Shown one piece after another: positions 1 through 5,348 of a DNA stretch of 7,628 nucleotides. The notes beneath the pieces are model-generated. The model did not search any database. It was not told the origin of the DNA and saw only the letters and a program-made list of their open reading frames with translations. The DNA comes from Nitrososphaeraceae archaeon (lineage in GTDB: Archaea; Thermoproteota; Nitrososphaeria; Nitrososphaerales; Nitrososphaeraceae), in the NCBI GenBank assembly GCA_025449515.1, contig JANWJI010000203.1:1-7628 (forward strand), given 5' to 3'. Both the position numbers and the translations under genes were made by a program. Within the stretch, counting starts at the first letter, position 1. The number at the start of each line of letters is the position of its first letter.

Positions 1-60
1 CGTCTGGAGCCATAGCAACTAGAAATACAAATACTAATCATGGTAGTATAGCATGTCGAA

Positions 61-131
61 GCTGCTTAGTCGAATAGGGTCTTGACAGATACACGGACTG
101 TACCGAGCAGAAGATCCGGGGACTAAGCAGC
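61..131. repeat. Two-stem inverted repeat / possible structured RNA
   Basis: GCTGCTTAGTC (61-71) is the exact reverse complement of GACTAAGCAGC (121-131), giving an 11-bp stem. Inside it GGGTCTT (77-83) pairs with AAGATCC (111-117) over 7 bp with one G-U wobble. The two stems are separated by a 5x3 internal loop, and a short inner stem is also possible (ACAG 85-88 with CTGT 98-101, or CGG 94-96 with CCG 103-105). The nested co-axial pairing is more than a single chance repeat would give. It lacks a T-arm and anticodon layout, so it is not a tRNA. It could be a small RNA, a cruciform, or the remains of a MITE-like element. Strand and expression are unknown. Confidence 0.45.
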
Positions 132-480
132 CGATATACTGTACTTACATACGTGACATGCACATATGGATATAGACGTAGGTCATTACTCATAGATGAT
201 GTAGGCGTCGATCTAAGATTCTACCCTCTAAGTCGTATTGTTATTTACCGATCATAATCATTCTAAGGTTGCCAGTAAGTCAACAATTTTAACTGCACTA
301 CCACAATTTCTAGCCTCTTGCCCACCTAACTAATTGTTTATCCACACGGCTTCCAATCAGATAGAACTTCAGTTGTTATCTGTCATCGGGCACGGCTGAA
401 CTGTGATTGTCATGATATTGGGAATTGATGAGTTATGACTACATCGTCTAATTATAAAGTGACAGAATTCAATAGGTAGC
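132..480. other. Gene-free stretch
   Basis: All six frames are interrupted frequently and none gives a convincing protein. A C-box-like TTGATGA (425-431) and a D-box-like CTGA (511-514) are too far apart for a usual C/D guide RNA. I see nothing else supportable here. Confidence 0.5.
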
Positions 481-790
481 GACTTCGGCATCGTCGACAT
501 ACTGCTGTGACTGATGGTAACAAAGAATGTGGCCTGGGTTGCGCAGACTATGGCATCTTGCTGCTTTTGCCGGCATGCTTCAAGCTATGGCTCTGAGAAA
601 GACTAGGAAGTTCGCCAACTACATCCGCTGCCACATTCTACATGGATCTTTCGCCGGCATCACCTACATGACGCTGCAACTTCGGGTACCTAAGACAAGA
701 CTCAGACTGTTCAGCTTCGGTTGGGAGTTAGTACGCCGACGTTGTCATTATTACGTTCAGTCTGACTCAGTGCAGCGGATCTATTGTACC
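480..790. other. GC-richer patch, possible coding relic
   Basis: This patch is near 50% G+C by eye, against roughly 35% in the sequence on either side. A plus-strand frame from ATG 527 stays open to 916, but its translation (rich in Arg, Leu, Trp and Cys, with no motif or hydrophobic core) does not resemble a natural protein. Its last 130 bases lie antisense to a better minus-strand frame (781-957). No family could be recognised in any frame. A decayed mobile element or foreign gene is possible but not shown. Confidence 0.25.
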
Positions 791-957
791 AAAGCTTTAT
801 CAAATGGGGTGTTAAAAGTGAGCGCAACCATCATTTCAACTCGTGGAGGTAATTCAATTTCTATGAATTGGTTCCCATATTCCAACTCATGGTATAGTTG
901 TAAAGTTCTATTTTGATTCGGTGATAGCGTTCCATTATATGTAAATATCAGCAGCAT
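781..957 (-). pseudogene. Small protein or C-terminal gene remnant, unknown function
   Basis: An ATG at 957-955 opens a 58-codon frame ending in TAG (783-781). The product has natural-looking composition: a short hydrophobic start (MLLIFTYNG), then LSPNQNRTLQLYHELEYGNQ, then FIEIELPP and VALTFNTPFDKALVQ at the C-terminus. The frame continues four codons upstream of the ATG before a stop, and I see no clear TATA box at the right distance. The C-terminal end of a larger decayed gene is therefore as likely as a complete small gene. No family is recognised. Confidence 0.35.
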
Positions 958-1009
958 ACCATCTTGGTATTAGCATACTTAGCTCTTGACGAAGCGTAAT
1001 TCATCGGTG

Positions 1010-1040
1010 TTTTTTTGGTGGAATTGACTAGGCCTTTTTT
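1010..1040 (+). terminator. Paired T-tracts
   Basis: T7 at 1010-1016 and T6 at 1035-1040 on the plus strand are of the kind used as archaeal intrinsic terminators. They would stop plus-strand transcription coming from the left before the gene at 1117. No intact plus-strand gene is seen upstream, so the role is uncertain. Confidence 0.3.
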
Positions 1041-1089
1041 ACTTTAGATAATCAGAATCCTCGAAAAGAGAAGCGATAATGCTTAGATT

Positions 1090-1097
1090 CTTATATG
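1090..1097 (+). promoter_or_regulatory. TATA-like box for the 1117 gene
   Basis: CTTATATG is centred about 23 bases before the ATG at 1117, close to the normal archaeal TATA-to-start distance for a leaderless transcript. No good Shine-Dalgarno sequence precedes the ATG. Confidence 0.45.
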
Positions 1098-1116
1098 CTA
1101 TCCACTGAGATAAATT

Positions 1117-1437
1117 ATGAGTGAGCGTGCTGAACCGGTAGCATTAGTTCCACCCCATGAAAGTTCTGAGGAAATTGCTGCCGAATATTCTTTTAGAGGA
1201 AGATATGCAAAGGAATTGGAAAAGAAGAGGGTGCCTGGAGTTAATAACTACTTTGGACCTGATGAATTACTGGAGGAGAGAGTAAAAGTGAATCAGCAAC
1301 AGATGAAGACTCCCGGTCGAAGAGGAGAGATCATAAAACAGGAAGAGATTGCCAAGGAGATCATTAGAAGAATATCGGTTCCAATAAGATCTACCGTGAT
1401 CGGTAAAGTGGAGAAATATACTCCTACTAACATATGA
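1117..1437 (+). CDS. Charged small protein of unknown function
   Basis: This is a 106-aa soluble protein that I do not recognise. The N-terminal 20 residues are acidic and flexible (ERAEP, HESSEE). Residues ~22-60 are rich in Arg, Lys and Glu and include RGRYAKELEKK and FGPDELLEERVKV. Residues ~60-90 are basic and helix-prone (KTPGRRGEIIKQEEIAKEII). The C-terminus is a short beta-like stretch, RISVPIRSTVIGKVEKY. It has no signal peptide, membrane segment, Cys pair or catalytic motif. A TATA-like box 23 bases upstream fits a leaderless message and supports this ATG. The minus-strand frame over the same DNA is less protein-like. The gene stands alone. The charge pattern would suit a nucleic-acid- or protein-binding helper, but that is only a guess. 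Confidence 0.65.
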   Translation: MSERAEPVALVPPHESSEEIAAEYSFRGRYAKELEKKRVPGVNNYFGPDELLEERVKVNQQQMKTPGRRGEIIKQEEIAKEIIRRISVPIRSTVIGKVEKYTPTNI

Positions 1438-1662
1438 GATTGAATTGGGCATTATTTTGTAACTACGGTTTAAATATAGTATTATTGACTGGAAATCTCC
1501 GATTATTATAATAACATACTTTGGATTGACCCTATTTTCTTCTTACTGGATTATACCTGAGGAAATACTATACATTGGCCGTATTATATTGTATAAAGGA
1601 GATGCGGGAAATAATCCATTTGTTCATTAGAATAGCCACATCTGTAGTTTGGAGATCAGAAA

Positions 1663-1827
1663 TCACTTCTTACTTGCTCTATAGTATTTCCGATCTGGAA
1701 CAAATTTCTTACATTCGCATGCACCAATCATACACTTCATTTTATCTTTACTAGTACTTCTGTCATGATCAACTTTGTGATGTTGACACTTCAAACACTT
1801 TAGAAAAGAATCAGACTCACTATCCAT
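1663..1827 (-). CDS. Small zinc-ribbon-like protein (54 aa)
   Basis: The 54-aa product has C11-x2-C14 (CLKCQHHKVDH), a charged linker, and then C32-x4-C37-x-C39 (KCMIGACECKKFV), with H16, H17 and H21 as further possible ligands. This CxxC...CxxxxCxC layout with a following Phe-Val is what I would expect of a compact structural zinc site. Short proteins of this kind are common in ammonia-oxidising archaea; I cannot name a function. It has no signal peptide or membrane segment. The start is well supported: TATA-like GTATATAG (1861-1854, minus) is centred about 30 bases upstream, leaving a leader of only a few bases. The gene is short enough to be missed by length cut-offs. A frame from 2011 to 1820 overlaps its 5' end but looks spurious. 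Confidence 0.68.
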   Translation of the reverse strand: MDSESDSFLKCLKCQHHKVDHDRSTSKDKMKCMIGACECKKFVPDRKYYRASKK

Positions 1828-1852
1828 CTATCAAAGTGTAACTATTTGACCG

Positions 1853-1861
1853 TCTATATAC
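1853..1861 (-). promoter_or_regulatory. TATA box for the zinc-ribbon gene
   Basis: Read on the minus strand this is GTATATAGA, preceded by the purine-rich GCAAGG that could serve as a BRE. It is centred ~30 bases before the ATG at 1827, predicting a start site near 1830. Confidence 0.55.
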
Positions 1862-2143
1862 CCTTGCATGCATTATCGTTTCATATTCTGATGAAAAAAC
1901 TGTCGGTATTAGATTTAGACAAATAGTCGTAGTCCACGTGTATAAGCTATGTGTTGGCTGACAAGCCGGCTGTTTATAAGTACGCGCCATTTGTACGCCT
2001 GTAGCTGACATTTCATCTTTTATTGTAGACTGGCTTCACTGAGAATAGATAATCAAAATGAAAAACGTGGTAAAACATGAAGGGGCAAGGTAAATGAAAT
2101 CTCTGCAGCTATCATAATCATCAATCACTAAAACAAGTCGGAC

Positions 2144-2170
2144 TTTTCGTACAAAAAAGAGTTTTCGTAC
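2144..2170. repeat. Direct repeat TTTTCGTAC x2
   Basis: TTTTCGTAC occurs at 2144-2152 and 2162-2170, 18 bases apart. The segment GTAC-(14)-GTAC is also an imperfect palindrome. It could be a tandem protein-binding site. It sits in a gene-poor stretch ~260 bases before the peptidase start. Confidence 0.3.
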
Positions 2171-2221
2171 TTTTGGCTACGTTTTATCGAAGGTATTAGC
2201 CCGTTTTCTACCAGTTCAAAA

Positions 2222-2350
2222 ATGCAAATAGATCTCACAAGTAGACCCGAGCACAATGACCTTTTTTATTCTCATACTTGTGATATAATAAGCAGCAAAT
2301 ATGATATCAATAATTTTGCTGTCCAAATTGGAAAAGAATTCGATGATTAG
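2222..2350 (+). CDS. Possible 42-aa small protein
   Basis: An ATG at 2222 opens 42 codons to TAG (2348-2350). The product has mixed, natural-looking composition (MQIDLTSRPEHNDLFYSH, then DIISSKYDINNFAVQIGKEF) with an acidic tail. The same frame is open back to about 2131 without an ATG, so it could also be the end of a decayed gene. There is no recognisable motif and no clear promoter. It lies just upstream of the peptidase promoter region. Low confidence. Confidence 0.25.
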   Translation: MQIDLTSRPEHNDLFYSHTCDIISSKYDINNFAVQIGKEFDD

Positions 2351-2361
2351 TAGTTACTGAA

Positions 2362-2377
2362 ATTAGGTTTACCTAAT
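2362..2377. promoter_or_regulatory. Palindromic operator candidate, peptidase promoter
   Basis: ATTAGGT-TT-ACCTAAT is a perfect palindrome with 7-base arms and a 2-base spacer. It sits just upstream of the TATA-like box of the metallopeptidase gene. The half-site ATTAGG recurs twice downstream (2413-2418 and 2420-2425) over the predicted transcription start, which suggests one regulator binding several sites. Confidence 0.45.
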
Positions 2378-2391
2378 AAACAAGTGAATGA

Positions 2392-2401
2392 CATTTAAAT
2401 G
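2392..2401 (+). promoter_or_regulatory. TATA-like box for the metallopeptidase
   Basis: CATTTAAATG is centred ~33 bases before the ATG at 2430. That predicts a start site near 2423 and a leader of only a few bases. Confidence 0.5.
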
Positions 2402-2410
2402 GTAGTGCAG

Positions 2411-2424
2411 GTATTAGGTATTAG
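2411..2424. repeat. Tandem GTATTAG x2
   Basis: GTATTAG is directly repeated (2411-2417, 2418-2424) and immediately precedes the ATG at 2430. It carries the ATTAGG half-site found in the palindrome at 2362-2377. Its position over the predicted transcription start would suit a repressor. Confidence 0.4.
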
Positions 2425-2429
2425 GACCG

Positions 2430-3158
2430 ATGTCCTTTCTGCCAATCCACCTATCAGATGGCAGAGTCCTAAATATGAAGATCAGGAAAAGCAAAAGAGC
2501 AGGCCGATTTTGGTTGAAGGCCGATATTTCGGGGATTTATATGGTCGCTCCTGCAGATAATTATGGAATCAATCAAGCTACAAGATTTCTGGAGGATAAA
2601 AAAGCATGGATCCTAAAGGCAGTACAATATTATGAAAAAGTACGTGCCGAGTGCGGAATAGATAACCTTAGATCTAATGCAATTTCATTTTTAGGTAAGA
2701 TATACAATCTGCAAGTAGTTAAAGATACAAGGTTCTCGATAACCATCTCAACTAGTCTGTGCAAAATAACGGTTCATGTAACTGATTTGCGTGATTATAA
2801 GAATGAGATTAAGCAGTGGTACCATACAGAAACTCGTAGAATTGTGACGGAACGTCTTGAATTTATCATTCGAATGAATCCGGGTTTACCAGCGTATAAC
2901 AAGGTCTTTATAAAGGACCATACAGCTAGGTGGGCCAGCTGTTCTGAAAAAAGGAATCTAAACTTTAGTTTGCTATTGGCCATGCTACCAATACAAGTAA
3001 TAGATTATGTGATTATTCATGAACTCGCACATCTAGTTCAACTTAATCATTCGAAGAGGTTTTGGGACATTGTTAAGAAAATGGATCCTGAATTTCAGAC
3101 CCATCGGAAATTGCTGCACAAGTACAGCATGTTAATAAAATATACACGAATATCTTAA
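2430..3158 (+). CDS. YgjP/SprT-like zinc metallopeptidase (DUF45, M48-type)
   Basis: This 242-aa protein has the layout of the YgjP/DUF45 zinc-dependent peptidase family. The zinc site is HELAH at 197-201 within DYVIIHELAH, with a third ligand H207 in LNHSKRFW, the family's usual 'NHSK.FW' element. The second family signature RWASCSEKRNLNFS is at ~167-180; the usual form is RWGSCS, so Gly is replaced by Ala here. The N-terminal ~100 residues match the beta-rich region with KSKRAGRFWLK and DKKAWI. Length is normal for the family, and there is no signal peptide, so it should be cytoplasmic. The substrate is unknown; the SprT likeness suggests protein quality control or DNA-protein crosslink processing, by inference only. 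An in-frame TAG at 2415-2417 limits the start, and ATG 2430 is favoured. The gene stands alone, with a palindrome, TATA box and tandem half-sites upstream and T6 right after the stop. Confidence 0.9.
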   Translation: MSFLPIHLSDGRVLNMKIRKSKRAGRFWLKADISGIYMVAPADNYGINQATRFLEDKKAWILKAVQYYEKVRAECGIDNLRSNAISFLGKIYNLQVVKDTRFSITISTSLCKITVHVTDLRDYKNEIKQWYHTETRRIVTERLEFIIRMNPGLPAYNKVFIKDHTARWASCSEKRNLNFSLLLAMLPIQVIDYVIIHELAHLVQLNHSKRFWDIVKKMDPEFQTHRKLLHKYSMLIKYTRIS

Positions 3159-3164
3159 TTTTTT
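3159..3164 (+). terminator. T6 terminator after the metallopeptidase
   Basis: Six T residues directly follow the TAA stop (3156-3158), typical of an archaeal T-tract terminator. They also mark the convergent junction with the minus-strand pseudogene. Confidence 0.45.
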
Positions 3165-3510
3165 CTCCAATGTATGTTGCTAGAGTACGCCAAACAGAAT
3201 CAAGCATTTCAATAAAATCGCTAACTGATCCACGATAAACGCGCTGGCCATTGTATGTATTCGTCCCAATTTTAAATTGATAATTTCTGGAACCAGTTTT
3301 GCCAGCATATTTTCTAGTACGTCGTGAAGTATAATAACTATATGAAGATCATATGATGAATAAAAATGTCTTTAAGTACGCTGTCTATTATTGCATCGTT
3401 ATCTATGTTTCTATAAGCCCATTTTTATCCCTGTCTTCCGTCTGTTCTTGTTCACCTAAATGGCGAGGTCACGCAGATTTGTCATCCGGTAAATCTAGTG
3501 CGTCGCTCAT
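3160..3510 (-). pseudogene. Frameshifted ~115-aa gene, unknown function
   Basis: Three pieces line up into one protein read on the minus strand. Piece 1 starts at ATG 3510-3508 (MSDALDLPDDKSA), meets TGA at 3471-3469, and continues in frame as RHLGEQEQTEDRDKN. After a shift near 3425, piece 2 reads WAYRNIDNDAIIDSVLKDIF to a TAG at 3340-3338. After a second shift near 3345, piece 3 reads SYSYYTSRRTRKYAGKTG, then NYQFKIGTNTYNGQRVYRGS, then FIEMLDSVWRTLATYIGE. The original would be ~115 aa: acidic N-terminus, middle helix, basic Tyr/Arg-rich core and C-terminal amphipathic helix. I recognise no family. The intact composition of each piece argues for a recently broken gene. The frame of piece 3 runs into the convergent metallopeptidase gene, so the original stop may also be lost. 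Confidence 0.6.
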
Positions 3511-3580
3511 AGTCACATGATAGTACAGTTGCCCAATTTAATCTTAGTTTATGTCTTATCTCATTTAGAAGATTCTAAAT

Positions 3581-3598
3581 TTTTGAAAACCTTCAAAA
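3581..3598. repeat. Perfect palindrome TTTTGAA-AACC-TTCAAAA
   Basis: Seven-base arms with a 4-base loop lie between the start of the broken minus-strand gene (3510) and trpA (3737). It could be an operator for one of these divergent genes or a small hairpin. AT-richness makes a chance origin possible. Confidence 0.3.
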
Positions 3599-3691
3599 CA
3601 CAATCCGAAAAATCGAATGGGATTAAAAATGGTTCTGTAAAAATAAACTCTTCATGTGAACCAAGTTATGGCTGTTATTATCGCTAACAAA

Positions 3692-3707
3692 ACCTAAAAA
3701 TTTAGGT
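3692..3707 (+). promoter_or_regulatory. TATA-like box inside a palindrome, trpA promoter
   Basis: ACCTAAA-AA-TTTAGGT is a perfect palindrome (7-base arms, 2-base spacer). Its AT-rich core TAAAAATTTA lies ~37 bases before the trpA TTG, so the promoter box and a possible operator coincide. Binding there would block TBP, as expected for repression. The half-site (AGGT/ACCT) resembles that of the palindrome at 2362-2377, but the arms are in the opposite order. Confidence 0.45.
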
Positions 3708-3736
3708 CAAATAGTAGTGGCAACTGATGTTCAATC

Positions 3737-4552
3737 TTGGCAAGTAGGCTATCGAGCAGGTTTATGCAATTAAAAGAGAGAGGTGAATGTGCCCTCATCT
3801 GTTACGTCCTAGCCGGATATCCTACTCCTACAATGTGTAGCAAAATAGCTAGGGCGCTCGTGAGCGGTGGTGCAGATATCATCGAGATTGGCATCCCATT
3901 CTCAGATCCGATTGCGGACGGTCCCACCCTCCAAAATGCCTCTAGTTTTGCAATTCGCAGAGGGATCACAGCTGAGAATGCCCTAGACTTAGCCAGGGAG
4001 ATTCGAGATGACTATTCGGATCTTCCATTGGTTGCCATGACATATAGCAATATAATTATCAGAAAGGGTATGAATAAGTTCATGAGGGACGCCAAAACCT
4101 CTGGAATAGACGGATTTATTCTACCTGATATGCCTATAGAGGAATCAAAGATATACCACAAGGATGCCTCAAACATCGGCCTGTCAACTGTGTTTCTCGT
4201 GTCTCCTAACACTTCAGGGCCTAGAGTAAAACAGATTGTTGCTGTAACTACGGGGTTTCTTTATTTAGTTTCTGTATATGGTGTAACCGGTGCGCGGATC
4301 TCGTTTGAGAATTACTCGATCAGTGCCCTCAAAAGGGTGAAAAGAATCGCCGGGTCAAAAGTTCCTGTCGGAGTGGGATTCGGAATAAGTGAACCTGCAC
4401 ATGTCAAGCTTATGTCAAGCTCTGGTGCAGATGCAGTTGTCGTGGCGAGCTCAATAATTAATATGATAACCAACTCACCAAACAAGAGTAGCCTCCTGAC
4501 CGAGATTATGGATTACACTAAATCTTTAAAAGCAGCATGTAGAAAATATTGA
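3737..4552 (+). CDS. trpA: Tryptophan synthase alpha chain
   Basis: TrpA cleaves indole-3-glycerol phosphate to indole and glyceraldehyde 3-phosphate, and passes indole to TrpB in the cytoplasmic alpha2beta2 complex. At 271 aa it has the usual length and a full (beta/alpha)8 barrel. The signature GADIIEIGIPFSDPIADGP carries the catalytic pair E50 and D61 (E. coli E49 and D60). Other family segments are GFILPDMPIEES (~126-137), FLYLVSVYGVTGAR (~174-187, with Y176 as the E. coli Y175 equivalent) and the phosphate-binding GFGIS (~214-218). The second phosphate element reads VASS (~236-239), where most homologues have VGSA. An in-frame TGA at 3725-3727 rules out an upstream start. TTG 3737 gives ASRLSSRF, which aligns with the normal N-terminus; the next ATG (codon 10) would remove it. 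No trpB or other trp gene lies within reach on either side. A palindrome covers the promoter. Confidence 0.95.
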   Translation: MASRLSSRFMQLKERGECALICYVLAGYPTPTMCSKIARALVSGGADIIEIGIPFSDPIADGPTLQNASSFAIRRGITAENALDLAREIRDDYSDLPLVAMTYSNIIIRKGMNKFMRDAKTSGIDGFILPDMPIEESKIYHKDASNIGLSTVFLVSPNTSGPRVKQIVAVTTGFLYLVSVYGVTGARISFENYSISALKRVKRIAGSKVPVGVGFGISEPAHVKLMSSSGADAVVVASSIINMITNSPNKSSLLTEIMDYTKSLKAACRKY

Positions 4553-4660
4553 GGACAGAAAATTGAAGTCATACCTTTTCTTTACTCTAGCACATTAGTT
4601 GTTGTTAACCGTCCAATTAAAGGTCCTAGTCACCCCTGCATTAGTTGAATAGACAGGATA
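4553..4660. other. trpA downstream spacer
   Basis: No gene is seen. A pyrimidine-rich run (ACCTTTTCTTTACTC, from about 4574) soon after the trpA stop is a weak candidate terminator. Confidence 0.3.
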
Positions 4661-5100
4661 TAAATTACGACACCCTCCTTTAGATTAAGGTAACCGAAAT
4701 ATTATGTCAAAGATTGACTTCTGGTAACCCGACAGACTATTGAAAAATCGTAATACATCTAAAGATCTCATATTGGAACTTGTTTGAAATACCTTAAGAC
4801 AAAATTCCTAAAAATCATACTTTTGCATTTGGTTCTCTTCTCAATCCAGATAGAAGGACGCATTTCCGGCTGGATCATTAATCTTGTGCAAGCGCATCAG
4901 CCCTTAAATCTCAATCGAGGAAGCACGGCCTACAATCTAGCGCTTGTTACGCATATATTGCAGGTTAAATTTAGAATTGCTTATAGGTAATCAAAGTCAT
5001 AGTTCTGGAAGACTTATCCACTGTATGTTTCTGTGCATCGCTTCTCTAGTAGACTACCGGAAGCATTACTCATTGAACAGAACTATCTCTCAACTTTGAA
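4660..5100 (+). pseudogene. galE: Eroded GalE-type NAD-dependent epimerase relic
   Basis: Pieces in shifting frames match, in order and spacing, the C-terminal half of UDP-glucose 4-epimerase-like SDR proteins. Around 4663-4710, GYKLRH and the bases after it fit 'GLRHTSLRLGNVYGPR' with indels. About 150 bases later, close to the family spacing, GRISGWIINLVQAHQ (~4857-4900) fits 'TRDYIHVxDLVQAH', and RGSTAYNLA (~4918-4944) fits 'GGSTAYNLGTG'. At ~5051-5075, RLPEALLI fits 'RRPGDPALLI' with a small deletion. An apparent 68-codon frame from a TTG at 4784 to 4990 is only the middle of this relic. The N-terminal half with the Rossmann GxxGxxG is absent. Recognition is by eye, so another extended SDR sugar epimerase or dehydratase is possible. 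Confidence 0.5.
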
Positions 5101-5149
5101 GAATTGTAGATTAAACATTTTTTTTGGGGTAATAGGTAATAAAGATCAT
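4983..5149. repeat. 18-base imperfect direct repeat
   Basis: ATAGGTAATCAAAGTCAT (4983-5000) and ATAGGTAATAAAGATCAT (5132-5149) match at 15 of 18 positions. They flank the last recognisable part of the epimerase relic and could mark a small duplication or insertion boundary. Confidence 0.25.
5118..5125 (+). terminator. T8 tract, plus strand
   Basis: Eight consecutive T residues on the plus strand lie just after the epimerase relic. They would be a suitable terminator for the former plus-strand gene. Confidence 0.3.
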
Positions 5150-5180
5150 TACAACAGTGCTGACCACATAGTATTTTAAC

Positions 5181-5188
5181 AAAAAAAA
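5181..5188 (-). terminator. T8 tract on minus strand, downstream of the RibD-like gene
   Basis: A8 on the plus strand reads as T8 for transcription coming from the RibD-like gene, about 160 bases past its stop. With the opposite T8 at 5118-5125 it forms a plausible bidirectional termination zone between convergent units. Confidence 0.35.
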
Positions 5189-5348
5189 TCCACTATTATA
5201 AATTAATATAACATATTTTCTAATAAATCCAATCCATTCGTAATTGATCCTGTTGTTGTAACTTTTAATAGCCGGTTCTATATGTTTTACTGGTTCACAA
5301 ATCTATTCTAAATTCGAAATGAAGAGATGTTGTGGACCACTAACTGTA
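5189..5348. other. AT-rich spacer
   Basis: A minus-strand frame stays open here from ~5306 into the T/A tracts, with a hydrophobic stretch, but it has no start codon near its beginning and no motif. No supported gene. Confidence 0.35.

Noticed and set aside
61..131. tRNA gene
   Set aside because: The end stem and length are suggestive, but there is no T-loop GTTCRA, no D-arm and no anticodon arm.
425..514. Box C/D guide RNA candidate (TTGATGA ... CTGA)
   Set aside because: The boxes are about 90 bases apart with no C'/D' pair and no terminal stem; too long for the usual ~60-base form.
527..916. 129-codon plus-strand frame
   Set aside because: The translation has no motif, an odd Arg/Trp/Cys-rich composition and no promoter, and its 3' third is antisense to a more natural minus-strand frame. 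Treated as chance openness in a GC-richer patch.
1267..1452. Minus-strand frame opposite the 1117 gene
   Set aside because: Antisense shadow of the plus-strand gene, which has a promoter and better protein character.
1820..2011. 63-codon minus-strand frame
   Set aside because: It overlaps the promoter and start of the zinc-ribbon gene in another frame, and its composition is unlike a folded protein.
4784..4990. 68-codon plus-strand frame from TTG as an independent gene
   Set aside because: It contains the middle signatures of an epimerase without beginning or end, so it is better read as part of a pseudogene.
5116..5308. Minus-strand open frame with a hydrophobic stretch
   Set aside because: No start codon near its beginning, low-complexity AT-rich coding and overlap with the T/A tracts; likely chance.
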